Counted from the first letter of the stretch, positions 1 through 8,088 are shown. The stretch is DNA of 64,000 bases from Dechloromonas agitata is5 (GCF_000519045.1 NZ_KI912532.1:1-64000), one strand, 5' to 3'. Notes: generated by a model not told the origin, from the sequence alone. Numbers and translations: made by a program.

Positions 1-77
1 TCAAGCGCACCATCGCGGCCATCGGGCCACCGGCACCCCTTCGTTTGCTGACCGATCATGCAAACCGGGTGGGGTAA
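1..77 (+). CDS. 3' end of an unidentified protein at window edge
   Basis: From base 3 the plus strand reads open as KRTIAAIGPPAPLRLLTDHANRVG and stops with TAA at 75-77; the rest lies outside the window. I do not recognise the protein. Its end overlaps the point where the minus-strand PP2C gene stops matching its family, so it may be the tail of a transposase in an inserted element. That is inference only, because just 24 residues are visible. Confidence 0.2.
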   Translation, partial: KRTIAAIGPPAPLRLLTDHANRVG

Positions 78-382
78 CTGAGGTTTTTAGGTTCATTCAT
101 GAAGCGCGACGCCTTGATCATGGTATGCGCTTCCCGCATGCTGTTCTCGAGCATGCGCTTGGGACATTCGTCAGGACCGGCGAAATGGTCCAGGTTGGTC
201 TTGGCCGTATGGATGACCTGCTCGGCAGCGAGCGCCCCGCCCGTGTGTCCCCCCATGCCGTCGGCCACCACGGCCAGCGCCACACCACGACGGCGGGCGT
301 GCGGCAGGATCACGACACGATCCTGCTGTTCCTTGCGGTCCCCCTGATGCTGCGCGGCGCAGGCATCGATTGCTATCGCCAT
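56..382 (-). pseudogene. PP2C-type Ser/Thr protein phosphatase, truncated
   Basis: The N-terminal third of a PP2C (Stp1-like) metal-dependent phosphatase. The first conserved acidic motif is in GDRKEQQDR (about residues 14-22), and VVADGMGGHTGG (about 38-49) is the metal-binding DGMGG motif. The start ATG at 382 follows GGAGGAAGG, a very strong ribosome binding site. The reading frame matches the family to about residue 92 (REAHTMIKASRFMNE), then runs through unrelated PKNLSYPTRFA to a stop. Family members are about 240-300 residues, so most of the catalytic domain and the later metal-binding aspartates are missing. The break at about bases 88-100 coincides with the 3' end of another reading frame on the plus strand, which suggests an insertion or rearrangement. 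It lies downstream of the HDOD gene on the same strand. Confidence 0.65.
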
Positions 383-451
383 CCTTCCTCCTTGTGGGCC
401 GGAAGATTAGCACGAAAGCGATTGTCGCCGACGGCGGGAGGCCAGGCGAAA

Positions 452-1357
452 TCAGGCGCCGGCACCATGGAAGCGTTCGAGCACGACATCGATGAATTCG
501 GGCAGCGTTTCGTCGCTCAGCCCCAGTTCGGGCAGGACCTCGCCACGCACCGCTTCCCACTCCGGATTCGATGTGTGCTGGTCAACGCAATAGATCTCGA
601 TGGCCAGTTGCAGGATGGCGACGATGCTGCGCGCCTCGTGGTCACCCAGTTCGGCAATCGCATGGTGGTAGCGGATGGCATCGCAGATGAAATCCGGCAG
701 GCACCAGTGGCGGGCGACCAGATAGCCGACGACGCAATGGTCGGCATTGAACTTGCGGTCTTCTTCGGCCAGGTCGGTCCAGACCCCCGGTGTACCGAGG
801 CGCATTTCGTTGCAGTAGGTCGGAAAACGCTGCATCAACAGCGGCACGCCGCAATCGTGGAAGATGCCAGCGAGATAGGCCAGATCCGGAAAAATATTGC
901 ACACCGCGATGCGCTCGTCGGCGATCAGCATGGCGAGTTGGGCGATGGTATGCGAACGGGCCCAGAAGGCTTCGTAGACCTGGCGGTTCTTCCTGATATC
1001 GCCCAGCCCGGCCAGCGAAATGGCCTGGACGATGTTGAAGGTCTGGCGCACCCCGACCGCGTGCAGGATTTCCTCCACCGTGGTCAGCGGCGGGTGTTGC
1101 CGGTAGGCGGAGTTGCCGACCACCTTGAACAGGATCGCCGTCAGCCCCGGATCCTGGTTGATGACCTTGGCCAGCGGTCGGACATCCATCTCCTTGCGCT
1201 GCATCAGCTTGCGCAATTCATCGAGAACGCGCGGCTGGGCGGGAATCCGGACGCCGCCTTCGAGCAGGCGCTTGATCCGAAAAGCGCTCTCCTCATCAAG
1301 CGACTGCGTGATTTCAAACACGGAACTGCCTTCAACAGTGCTGCCACTACGGGTCAT
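452..1357 (-). CDS. HDOD domain protein
   Basis: A 301-residue HDOD protein, a non-enzymatic relative of HD phosphohydrolases used as a regulatory output or scaffold domain in bacterial signalling. The domain begins at about residue 30 (RIPAQPRVLDELRKLM, then VINQDPGLTAILFKVVGNSAY) and runs to about residue 230, through GIFHDCGVPLLMQRFP and DAIRYHHAIAEL. No receiver, GGDEF or membrane segment is visible. The ATG at 1357 is preferred because GAGG lies about 8 bases upstream; an in-frame start 42 codons earlier would run over the glcF remnant and has no family-like sequence. The truncated PP2C gene follows 69 bases downstream on the same strand, so the two may once have formed a signalling pair. 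The target is unknown. Confidence 0.85.
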   Translation of the reverse strand: MTRSGSTVEGSSVFEITQSLDEESAFRIKRLLEGGVRIPAQPRVLDELRKLMQRKEMDVRPLAKVINQDPGLTAILFKVVGNSAYRQHPPLTTVEEILHAVGVRQTFNIVQAISLAGLGDIRKNRQVYEAFWARSHTIAQLAMLIADERIAVCNIFPDLAYLAGIFHDCGVPLLMQRFPTYCNEMRLGTPGVWTDLAEEDRKFNADHCVVGYLVARHWCLPDFICDAIRYHHAIAELGDHEARSIVAILQLAIEIYCVDQHTSNPEWEAVRGEVLPELGLSDETLPEFIDVVLERFHGAGA

Positions 1358-1670
1358 GCCAAAGCCTCGTCTATCAATTCGATCCAGTACTCTACCGGCA
1401 ACGCGCGGCCAGCCTGCAGATACGTCAGGCGGCCGGGGCGGCGGGCACCCCAACCAGGCCGCAACACAGGTGACTGTCGGCAACCGGCGTCAGATTGTAG
1501 CCGGCTGCGGGCGGGAATTCTCCGGTCAGACCGCGAATTTTCAGGCCCTGCAGCATCGGGGTGGAGTGAAAGGCAAGGCGCTCCGGTCGCCGCGCCGGAT
1601 TCGAGCAAAGCCGGGATAATCGCCCCTTCGTCGGCCAGCGACCATGCCTCGGGTGGCTGTTTCACACAGC
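1354..1670 (-). pseudogene. glcF: Remnant of glycolate oxidase iron-sulfur subunit gene (glcF)
   Basis: Reading all minus-strand frames shows pieces of the C-terminal part of GlcF, the CCG-domain Fe-S subunit of glycolate oxidase, split between frames. One frame gives EAWSLADEGAII, like the region before the family's ASGCG motif. Another gives RPERLAFHSTPMLQGLKIRG and ADSHLCCG, like the conserved FH-PCTLQH and HLCCGSAG segments. The first frame then resumes with YLQAGRALPVEYWIELIDEALA, like the GlcF C-terminus. Family residues between the CCG motif and the last block are missing, and the 5' two thirds of the gene are absent because the hyi stop is only about 25 bases upstream. It therefore cannot be a functional gene. 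The last bases overlap the HDOD start. Assignment rests on remembered family motifs, not an alignment. Confidence 0.6.
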
Positions 1671-1692
1671 CGGTACGACGTCTCCCGGGCGG

Positions 1693-2466
1693 TCATTTCG
1701 GCCGCCAGCCCAGGCCGGCCTCGGTGGTCGTCAGGGGCTTGTACTCGCAACCGATCCAGCCGGCGTAACCCACCTTCTCCAGCACGGAGAACAGGAAGGG
1801 ATAGTTGATCTCGCCGGTCCCCGGCTCATGGCGTCCAGGGTTGTCGGCGATTTGCACGTGGCCGATCTGGGCGATGTTTTCCTCGATGGTGCGCGCCAGA
1901 TCGCCCTGGATAATCTGGGCGTGGTAAATGTCGAGCTGCAATCTGACGTTGCTGCGGTCGATGGTTTCGATCAGGCGCAGCGCCTTGTCTATGCTATCCA
2001 GCCAGTAACCGGGCATGTCGATGCGGCTGTTGATCGGCTCGATCATCACCGTCGCCCCCACGGTGGCAAAGCGGTCAGCCGCAAAGCGCAGGTTGGCGAC
2101 GTAATTGGCCTCCAGGGCTTCCTCGGAGATTCCCCACGGGCGCAGGCCGGCCATGCAATGCACCCGTTCGCAGTCGAGCAGCATCGCGTAGTTCAGCGCC
2201 TGCTCGACCCCTTCGGCAAACTCGCTGTGCCGGTCAGGCAAACAGGCCAGGCCGCGCTCGCCGGCCGCCCAGTCGCCGGGCGGCAGGTTGAACAGCACTT
2301 GCTCGACATCCGCCGCCTGCAACCACTCAGCCACATCGTGGGCCGGCCAGTCGTAGGGAAACAGGTACTCGACCCCCTGGAAACCGGCCGCAGCCGCCAG
2401 CCGGAAGCGCTCGCGGAAGGCGTGATCGGTGAACAGAAAACTCAGGTTGGCAGCGAACTTTGGCAT
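1693..2466 (-). CDS. hyi: Hydroxypyruvate isomerase (TIM-barrel, Hyi/OtnI family)
   Basis: A 257-residue protein of the xylose-isomerase-like TIM-barrel superfamily, the usual length for Hyi (about 258). It interconverts hydroxypyruvate and tartronate semialdehyde in glyoxylate metabolism; some relatives (OtnI) isomerise 2-oxo-tetronate, so the exact substrate is uncertain. Family features are the opening MPKFAANLSFLFTD, GVEYLFPYDW, IEPINSRIDMPGYWLDS (metal-binding Glu at about 143), LQLDIYHAQIIQGD (Asp and His metal ligands), HVQIADNPGRHEPGTGEINY and GCEYKP. The adjacent glcF remnant suggests the gene once stood in a glycolate/glyoxylate cluster. The upstream promoter region is shared with the divergent adenosyltransferase gene (61 bases). 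Confidence 0.88.
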   Translation of the reverse strand: MPKFAANLSFLFTDHAFRERFRLAAAAGFQGVEYLFPYDWPAHDVAEWLQAADVEQVLFNLPPGDWAAGERGLACLPDRHSEFAEGVEQALNYAMLLDCERVHCMAGLRPWGISEEALEANYVANLRFAADRFATVGATVMIEPINSRIDMPGYWLDSIDKALRLIETIDRSNVRLQLDIYHAQIIQGDLARTIEENIAQIGHVQIADNPGRHEPGTGEINYPFLFSVLEKVGYAGWIGCEYKPLTTTEAGLGWRPK

Positions 2467-2527
2467 GGGTGCGACAGTCTGTTAGGCAGCCTGTCAGTAT
2501 AATCGTGGCTATTCAAGGAGAACCATT

Positions 2528-3121
2528 GTGAGCGACCAAGAGAACGCCGCCAGCACTACCGAACGCAAGGGCAACCGCCTGTCCAAGATCGTCACCCGCA
2601 CCGGAGACGCCGGCACCACCGGCCTCGGCGATGGCAGCCGGACGACCAAGGATAGCCTGCGTATCGATGCCATCGGCGAAGTCGACGAACTGAATTCCAG
2701 TCTCGGCCTGCTGCTCTGCGAGGATCTGCCGGCCCGTGTGCGCGCCGCGCTACTCGACATCCAGCACGACCTGTTCGACCTCGGTGGCGAACTGTGCCTG
2801 CCCGGCATGGCCATCATGCAGGATGCCCAGGTTGCCCGCCTCGAAGAACTGGCAGAGGAATTCAACCGCGACCTGCCAATGCTCAAGGAATTCATCCTGC
2901 CCGGCGGCACCCGTCCGGCCGCCGTCGCCCACCTGTGTCGCACGATCTGCCGGCGTGCGGAACGTTCCATGGTCCGCCTGCACCATGCCGAGGCGCTGCC
3001 CGATGCCGCCCGCCGCTACATCAATCGCCTGTCCGACCTGCTCTTCATTCTCGGTCGCCTGCTCAACCGCACCGGCGGACGGGGCGACGTGCTGTGGCAG
3101 AAAGGCAAGAACGCCACCTGA
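2528..3121 (+). CDS. Cob(I)alamin adenosyltransferase (PduO type)
   Basis: A 197-residue PduO-family enzyme that transfers adenosine from ATP to cob(I)alamin, giving adenosylcobalamin. The ATP-binding N-terminal motif TRTGDAGTTGLGDGSR (about 23-38) and IDAIGEVDELNSSLG are intact, as are FILPGG and the C-terminal helix YINRLSDLLFILGRLLN. The start is GTG at 2528, chosen because AAGGAG lies 8 bases upstream and no ATG fits. Three genes downstream is nrdJ, a reductase that needs adenosylcobalamin, so providing that cofactor is a reasonable local role. Length and motifs match the PduO family rather than the CobA or EutT types. Confidence 0.93.
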   Translation: MSDQENAASTTERKGNRLSKIVTRTGDAGTTGLGDGSRTTKDSLRIDAIGEVDELNSSLGLLLCEDLPARVRAALLDIQHDLFDLGGELCLPGMAIMQDAQVARLEELAEEFNRDLPMLKEFILPGGTRPAAVAHLCRTICRRAERSMVRLHHAEALPDAARRYINRLSDLLFILGRLLNRTGGRGDVLWQKGKNAT

Positions 3122-3141
3122 TCGCGCCTGCGAGGTGAACC

Positions 3142-3345
3142 GTGTATCGCGTCATCACCACCTATCGCAATGGAACGGAGCGCCCGGTCATCGAAAAGGG
3201 GCCGTGGCATCCGTCGCGCCAGCATACGGAGTACTGGGCCGAGCAACTGCGCCTGTCGGGCTACGTGGTTGAAATCGAGAGCCAGGGCAGTGCCATGAAG
3301 GAAGACAATTCCGACCTTGCGTCCGCGCTCGCCAGCATGGCCTGA
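3142..3345 (+). CDS. Small hypothetical protein (67 aa)
   Basis: A 67-residue soluble protein beginning at GTG 3142 after GAGGTGA, a good ribosome binding site, and 20 bases after the adenosyltransferase stop, so it is probably in the same transcript. It starts MYRVITTYRNGTERPVIEKG, with HTEYWAEQLRLSGYVVEIES in the middle and a short acidic, alanine-rich tail. There is no signal peptide, membrane segment or cysteine. The pattern (a strand, then WAEQLR, then GYVVEIES) suggests one small alpha/beta fold. I do not recognise a named family; a function in B12 chemistry would be guesswork. Confidence 0.7.
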   Translation: MYRVITTYRNGTERPVIEKGPWHPSRQHTEYWAEQLRLSGYVVEIESQGSAMKEDNSDLASALASMA

Positions 3346-3420
3346 GCCATCGCACGACTACGCGGAGTAGTTGGATCGCTTATCATCGCCGGGCAAAACA
3401 CCATAACAGGAGACAGCCCG

Positions 3421-4242
3421 ATGAACCTACCCGCCTTCAGCACGCTCCAAGTCAGCCTCGCCGACCACGTCGCCGAAATCCGCCTCAACCGGCCTGACAA
3501 ATCGAACGCCCTCAACGATGCCATGTGGCAGGAAATCCGCCAGGCCTGCGACTGGCTGGATGCCACACCACAGGCCCGTGTCGCCATCCTGTGCGGCGCC
3601 GGCCGGAATTTCTGCGCCGGCATCGACCTCGGCATGCTGGCCAGTATCCAGCAACGCATTGCCCACCCAGACGGGGCGCGCAGCCGCGAGGCCTTGCGCC
3701 GCCTGATCCTCGACCTGCAGGACTGCCTGAACAGCCTCGAACGCTGCTGCAAGCCGATCATTGCCGCCATCCACGGAGCCTGTGTGGGCGGCGGCCTCGA
3801 TCTCGTCGCCTGCTGCGACATGCGCTACGCTTCGACCGACGCGGTGTTTTCGATCAAGGAAATCGACATCGGCATGGTGGCCGACGTCGGCACCCTGCAA
3901 CGCCTGCCCCGCCTGATCGGCGAAGGCATGACGCGCGAACTGGCCTATACCGGCCGCAACGTCGACAGCCAAGAGGCCGAACGTCTCGGCCTGATCAACC
4001 GCCAGTTCACCACGCCGGACAAACTGGCGGACGGCGTCCGCCAGATAGCGCAGGCCATCGCCGCCAAATCGCCGCTCGCCATCCGCGGTACCAAGGAGGT
4101 CCTCAACTACAGCCGCGACCACTCCGTCGCCGAGGGCCTCAACTTCGTCGCCACCTGGAATTCGACTGCCCTGCTTTCTGCTGACCTGGAGGAATGCATG
4201 GCGGCGCAAATGGAAAAGCGGCTGCCGCAGTTCCCCGATTGA
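3421..4242 (+). CDS. Crotonase-family protein, Delta3,5-Delta2,4-dienoyl-CoA isomerase-like
   Basis: A 273-residue enoyl-CoA hydratase/isomerase superfamily protein. The CoA and oxyanion-hole segments are RNFCAGIDLGML (about 61-72) and IIAAIHGACVGGGLDLVACCDMRYA (about 115-139). What follows, SIKEIDIGMVADVGTLQRLP (about 143-162), carries the Glu and Asp characteristic of ECH1-type dienoyl-CoA isomerases, rather than the pair of glutamates of ordinary hydratases. The likely reaction is shifting the double bonds of 3,5-dienoyl-CoA during oxidation of odd-position unsaturated fatty acids; other crotonase activities remain possible. ATG 3421 is preceded by AGGAGA. It has a 75-base gap from the preceding gene and may use its own promoter. 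Confidence 0.85.
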   Translation: MNLPAFSTLQVSLADHVAEIRLNRPDKSNALNDAMWQEIRQACDWLDATPQARVAILCGAGRNFCAGIDLGMLASIQQRIAHPDGARSREALRRLILDLQDCLNSLERCCKPIIAAIHGACVGGGLDLVACCDMRYASTDAVFSIKEIDIGMVADVGTLQRLPRLIGEGMTRELAYTGRNVDSQEAERLGLINRQFTTPDKLADGVRQIAQAIAAKSPLAIRGTKEVLNYSRDHSVAEGLNFVATWNSTALLSADLEECMAAQMEKRLPQFPD

Positions 4243-4287
4243 CGACAATTAGGCGGCCCAGCCAGCGCCTCGCAACGGCTGCCGCCG

Positions 4288-4308
4288 CCCCTGTTTTTCG
4301 GGCAGGGG
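4288..4308 (+). other. Short stem-loop downstream of the crotonase gene
   Basis: CCCCTG (4288-4293) pairs with CAGGGG (4303-4308) around a T-rich loop. No T-run follows the stem, so it is not a textbook terminator. The surrounding 278-base gap before nrdJ otherwise contains the two NrdR boxes near its 3' end and nothing else I can name. Confidence 0.3.
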
Positions 4309-4424
4309 AAATGGGGGATAAATATTTTTTCAGCCCGCCACCAACCCACCGTTTTGCTTCCTGGGGCATTGTTTTTTCGGGCTTTTTCACACCATGACGG
4401 TGTCACATACCCCGGCAGGCAGAA

Positions 4425-4440
4425 CCACTGTATCTAGTCA
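4425..4440. promoter_or_regulatory. NrdR box 1 upstream of nrdJ
   Basis: The segment CCACTGTATCTAGTCA contains the imperfect palindrome ACTGTATCTAGT (4427-4438), close to the NrdR consensus ACACTATATATAGTGT. Its centre lies 31 bases from the centre of a second box, three helical turns, which is the known spacing of NrdR box pairs. NrdR is the ATP/dATP-sensing repressor of ribonucleotide reductase genes, and the next gene encodes one. Confidence 0.8.
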
Positions 4441-4455
4441 AGATATTGTATCGAC

Positions 4456-4471
4456 CCACTAGATATAGTAG
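4456..4471. promoter_or_regulatory. NrdR box 2 upstream of nrdJ
   Basis: The palindrome ACTAGATATAGT (4458-4469) lies inside CCACTAGATATAGTAG and closely matches the NrdR consensus. It is centred 31 bases downstream of box 1 and 57 bases before the nrdJ start. It contains TATAGT, a plausible -10 element, so binding would block the promoter. I did not find a convincing -35. Confidence 0.82.
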
Positions 4472-4520
4472 ATTCTCGGCATTCCAAGACCAGAACCCAA
4501 TCTGCCGAGAGGAGCCATCA

Positions 4521-7415
4521 ATGAGCAAAGTCGCCGAGCAGCTGTCGCTGACCGACATTCCCGCCCCACCGGAATTCGCCCCCCTGCCCGAGCAGGAAAT
4601 CTCGGGCGAAGTGCTGATCGAGAAGTACGCCAAGGGCAAGGAAACCAACGTGCACGACGTGCGCAAGCGCGTCGCCTGGGCCCTCGCCCAGATCGAGCAG
4701 GAAGCCGATCGCGCCCACTGGGAAGGCAAGTTCCTGTGGGCCCAGGAAAACGGCTTCATCCCGGCCGGCCGCATCAATTCCGCCGCCGGCACCGACCTGC
4801 AAGCAACGCTGATCAACTGCTTCGTACAACCCGTCGGCGATTCCATCGTCGAGAACGTCGATGGCCGTCCCGGCATCTACACCGCCCTCGCCCAGGCCGC
4901 TGAAACCATGCGTCGCGGCGGCGGCGTCGGCTACGATTTCTCGTCCATCCGTCCGCAAGGCGCCCGCGTCAAGGGCACCCAGTCCCGTGCCTCCGGCCCG
5001 GTCTCCTACATGCGCGTTTTCGACCGCTCCTGCGAGACCGTCGAATCGGCCGGCGCTCGCCGCGGTGCCCAGATGGGCGTGCTGCGCTGCGACCATCCGG
5101 ATATCGAGGACTTCATCCACGCCAAGGACCACGGCGACCTGACCAATTTCAACATCTCGATCGGCGTGACCGACGGCTTCATGGAAGCGGTCGATGCCGA
5201 CACCTATGTCGAGCTGGTACACCGCGCCGAGCCGAATGGCGACATGCGCGCCGCCGGCGCCTACCAGCGCGAAGACGGCCTGTGGGTCTACCGCAAGGTC
5301 CGCGCCCGCGACCTGTGGGACCAGGTCATGAAGTCCACCTACGATCACGCCGAACCGGGCATCCTGTTCCTCGATCGCATGAACAAGGACAACAACCTCA
5401 ATTACTGCGAAGTCATCGAGGCCACCAACCCCTGCGCCGAACAGCCGCTGCCGCCGTACGGCTGCTGCTGCCTGGGCTCGATCAACCTGACTCTGTACGT
5501 CAGGAACCCGTTCACCGAGCAGGCCGAGTTCGATTTCGATAGCTTCGCCGAAGTCGTCCGCATCTCGACCCGCATGCTCGACAACGTGCTCGACGCCACC
5601 CACTGGCCGCTCGAGCGCCAGCAGCAGGAAGCCGCCAACAAGCGCCGCGTCGGCCTCGGCTTCACCGGCCTCGGCGATGCGCTGGCCATGCTGCGCCTGC
5701 GTTACGACAAACCAGAAGCCCGCGCCATGGCTGCCCGCATCAGCGAATTCATGCGCGACACGGCCTATCTGTACTCGGTCGAAATGGCCAAGGAGCGCGG
5801 TGCCTTCCCGCTGTTCAACGCCGAGCTGTATCTGTCCGGCGGCAATTTCGCCTCCCGCCTGCCGAACGACCTCAAGGCCGAGATCCGCAAGCACGGCCTG
5901 CGCAACTCACACCTGCTGTCCATCGCCCCGACCGGCACCATCTCGCTGGCCTTCGCCGACAACGCCTCGAACGGTATCGAACCGCCCTTCTCCTGGACCT
6001 ACAACCGTAAGAAGCGCATGCCGGATGGTACGATTAAAGAATACGCCGTCGAAGACTACGCCTGGCGTCTGTACAAGCATCGGGGCGGCGACGTCTCCAA
6101 TCTGCCGGACTTTTTCGTCACTGCCCTGGAAATTTCGGCCAAGGCCCATGCCGACATGGTTGCCGCGGTCGCCCCCTTCGTCGATACCTCCATTTCGAAG
6201 ACGGTCAATGTACCAGCCGACTACCCGTACGCCGACTTCCAGGACCTCTACATGCAGGCCTGGAAGGCCGGCCTGAAGGGTCTGGCCACCTATCGCCCGA
6301 ACAGCGTCCTTGGCTCTGTGCTCTCTGTCGAACCGGCCAAGACCGACGCGCCGGCAGCGGATGCCAAGTCGCCGCAGGATTTTCTGCCCGATACCAACCG
6401 CCGCCTGTCCATCAAGAACCTGCCCGCCCCGGTTCTCTCGTCGCTGCGCTGGCCCGGCCGCCCGAACCTGCCCGAAGGCAACCTGTGCTGGACCTACATG
6501 GTCGATTCGCCGATCGGCAAGTTCGCCCTGTTCGTCGGTCACGTCGAACCGGAAGGCCGCGCCTGGCCATTTGAAGTATGGGCGAACGGCCCGGCCGAAC
6601 CGCGCGGCCTCGGCGCCGTCGCCAAGACCCTGTCGATGGACATGCGCGCCAACGACCACGGCTGGCTGCAGATGAAGCTCGACGCGCTGGCCAAGACGCC
6701 GGGCGACTCCTTCGAAATGCCGATGCCGCCGCATGGCGAGCGCAAGCGCATGCCGTCCGTCGTATCCGCCATGGCCCAGGTTATCGCCTGGCGCTGCGAA
6801 CAGCTCGGCGCCTTCAACAACGACGGCCCGACGCCAGTCAAGGACGCCCTGTTCAGCGCCAAGGAACCGAAGACCGGCACCGACGGCACGCTGTCCTGGA
6901 CGGTCGATGTCAACAACCCTTCGACCGGAGAGGATTTCGTCCTTGGCCTGAAGGAAATCATGTTGCCGGACGGCGTGACCCGCCCCTACTCGATGTGGCT
7001 GTCGGGCAACTACCCGCGTGCCCTCGACGGCCTGTGCAAGCTGCTGTCGCTCGACATGCGCGTCCTCGATCCCGCCTGGATCGGCATGAAGCTGCGCAAA
7101 CTGCTCGATTACTCCGAGCCGCTTGGCGATTTCATGGCCTTCGTCCCAGGCTCCCGCAAGCAGCAGACCTATCCGTCTACCGTGGCCTACATCGCACAGC
7201 TGATCATTCACCGCTATGCCATGCTCGGCATCCTCGACGAGGCCGGCTTCCCGCTTCAACAAATGGGCATCCTGGAAGCGCCGGAGGACACCACCAGCAA
7301 CAAGGTGCTGCCGACTCAGGGCAAGCTGTGCGGCGAGTGCGGCAATCACACGATGATCCGCAAGGATGGCTGTGACTTCTGTACCGCCTGCGGCGCGGTG
7401 GGAACCTGCGGCTGA
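4521..7415 (+). CDS. nrdJ: Adenosylcobalamin-dependent (class II) ribonucleoside-diphosphate reductase
   Basis: A 964-residue class II ribonucleotide reductase that makes deoxyribonucleotides without oxygen dependence, using adenosylcobalamin to generate the thiyl radical. Catalytic-barrel motifs are [44 protein letters not shown] (the N-x-C-x-E active-site segment) and [21 protein letters not shown]. The C-terminal end [10 protein letters not shown]...CDFCTACG carries Cys pairs, as expected for the redox/zinc tail. Between about residues 655 and 880 there are two related modules (WTYMVDSP... from 657 and WTVDVNNP... from 793), each ending in the pattern LSMDMR/LSLDMR...W...MKL, resembling TSCPD domains. 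ATG 4521 is chosen because GAGAGGAG lies just upstream; an earlier in-frame start would cross the NrdR boxes. Regulation by NrdR is supported by the paired boxes. Confidence 0.95.
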   Translation: MSKVAEQLSLTDIPAPPEFAPLPEQEISGEVLIEKYAKGKETNVHDVRKRVAWALAQIEQEADRAHWEGKFLWAQENGFIPAGRINSAAGTDLQATLINCFVQPVGDSIVENVDGRPGIYTALAQAAETMRRGGGVGYDFSSIRPQGARVKGTQSRASGPVSYMRVFDRSCETVESAGARRGAQMGVLRCDHPDIEDFIHAKDHGDLTNFNISIGVTDGFMEAVDADTYVELVHRAEPNGDMRAAGAYQREDGLWVYRKVRARDLWDQVMKSTYDHAEPGILFLDRMNKDNNLNYCEVIEATNPCAEQPLPPYGCCCLGSINLTLYVRNPFTEQAEFDFDSFAEVVRISTRMLDNVLDATHWPLERQQQEAANKRRVGLGFTGLGDALAMLRLRYDKPEARAMAARISEFMRDTAYLYSVEMAKERGAFPLFNAELYLSGGNFASRLPNDLKAEIRKHGLRNSHLLSIAPTGTISLAFADNASNGIEPPFSWTYNRKKRMPDGTIKEYAVEDYAWRLYKHRGGDVSNLPDFFVTALEISAKAHADMVAAVAPFVDTSISKTVNVPADYPYADFQDLYMQAWKAGLKGLATYRPNSVLGSVLSVEPAKTDAPAADAKSPQDFLPDTNRRLSIKNLPAPVLSSLRWPGRPNLPEGNLCWTYMVDSPIGKFALFVGHVEPEGRAWPFEVWANGPAEPRGLGAVAKTLSMDMRANDHGWLQMKLDALAKTPGDSFEMPMPPHGERKRMPSVVSAMAQVIAWRCEQLGAFNNDGPTPVKDALFSAKEPKTGTDGTLSWTVDVNNPSTGEDFVLGLKEIMLPDGVTRPYSMWLSGNYPRALDGLCKLLSLDMRVLDPAWIGMKLRKLLDYSEPLGDFMAFVPGSRKQQTYPSTVAYIAQLIIHRYAMLGILDEAGFPLQQMGILEAPEDTTSNKVLPTQGKLCGECGNHTMIRKDGCDFCTACGAVGTCG

Positions 7416-7434
7416 TCTCTGTAGCCTGGATACA

Positions 7435-7464
7435 AAAATGCCCCGGCTAGTCCCGGGGCATTTT
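7435..7464. terminator. Bidirectional terminator between nrdJ and nudF
   Basis: AAAATGCCCCGG (7435-7446) and CCGGGGCATTTT (7453-7464) form a 12-base-pair stem with a 6-base loop. The A-run on one side and T-run on the other let it work for both convergent genes. Confidence 0.9.
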
Positions 7465-7483
7465 CATTTGCAAACTCGAAATA

Positions 7484-8026
7484 TCACGGCCTGCCCAGCC
7501 AGAATAACGCAGTGATCGTCTTCGCATCGGTGATTCGGCCATCCCACACGGCCTGCCTCGCCTCGTCGGGCGAAATCTCCACCACATCGAGAAACTCGTT
7601 ATGGTCCAGCTGCTTCTCGCCTGAGAATTGAAGTCCATGGGCCGCGAAAATCTCGATCCGCTCGTCCGAGTAGCCGATACACGGGTGCATTACACCAAGA
7701 TGCTCCCAAGCTGCCGCCACGTAGCCGGTCTCTTCACGCAGTTCGCGGCGTGCGGTATCAATGATCGCCTCTCCCTGATCGATCTTGCCAGCGGGCAATT
7801 CCAAAAACACCTGACGTAACGGATAGCGGTACTGCCGTTCGAACAACAAATTGCCGTTATCAAGAAACGCGAGAATCACCACCGCTCCAGGATGGATGAT
7901 GTATTCCCGCACCGATTCGTTGCCATTCGGCAATTGGACACGATCCTTCCGTACATGCAGCAAGGTACCGCGATAAATCGTCTCGCTGGATAGCTCGGAC
8001 TCGATCAGGTGTAGATCATGTGACAT
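7484..8026 (-). CDS. nudF: NUDIX hydrolase, ADP-ribose pyrophosphatase type
   Basis: A 180-residue NUDIX hydrolase. The Nudix box GX5EX7REUXEEXGU is complete at about residues 80-102 (GKIDQGE, then ARRELREETGY). The preceding PGAVVILAF and FERQYRYPLRQVFLELPAG are typical of ADP-ribose pyrophosphatases, which hydrolyse ADP-ribose to AMP and ribose-5-phosphate. The start ATG at 8026 has TTTGGAG six bases upstream. That binding site directly follows the T-run of the nuo operon terminator, so expression depends on read-through or on a promoter hidden inside the end of nuoN. The substrate is inferred from family resemblance; the symbol is the closest match. Confidence 0.85.
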   Translation of the reverse strand: MSHDLHLIESELSSETIYRGTLLHVRKDRVQLPNGNESVREYIIHPGAVVILAFLDNGNLLFERQYRYPLRQVFLELPAGKIDQGEAIIDTARRELREETGYVAAAWEHLGVMHPCIGYSDERIEIFAAHGLQFSGEKQLDHNEFLDVVEISPDEARQAVWDGRITDAKTITALFWLGRP

Positions 8027-8036
8027 TCAGAACTCC

Positions 8037-8066
8037 AAAAGAAAACGCCCCGGCAAGCGGGGCGTT
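8037..8066 (-). terminator. Intrinsic terminator at the end of the nuo operon
   Basis: On the minus strand AACGCCCCG pairs with CGGGGCGTT around CTTGC, followed by TTCTTTT. The T-run leads directly into the TTTGGAG ribosome binding site of the NUDIX gene, leaving almost no spacer. Confidence 0.87.
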
Positions 8067-8088
8067 ATCGCGCAATACTGTCCTTCGA

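Noticed and set aside
125..1768. A 547-codon plus-strand frame covering the PP2C, HDOD and glcF region
   Set aside because: It is antisense to genes with recognisable domains and its translation resembles none. It also crosses the pseudogene.
4243..4520. Cobalamin riboswitch upstream of nrdJ
   Set aside because: B12 control would make sense, but I see no conserved B12-box core. The clear elements are the NrdR boxes. AACCACTG at 4423-4430 is part of box 1.
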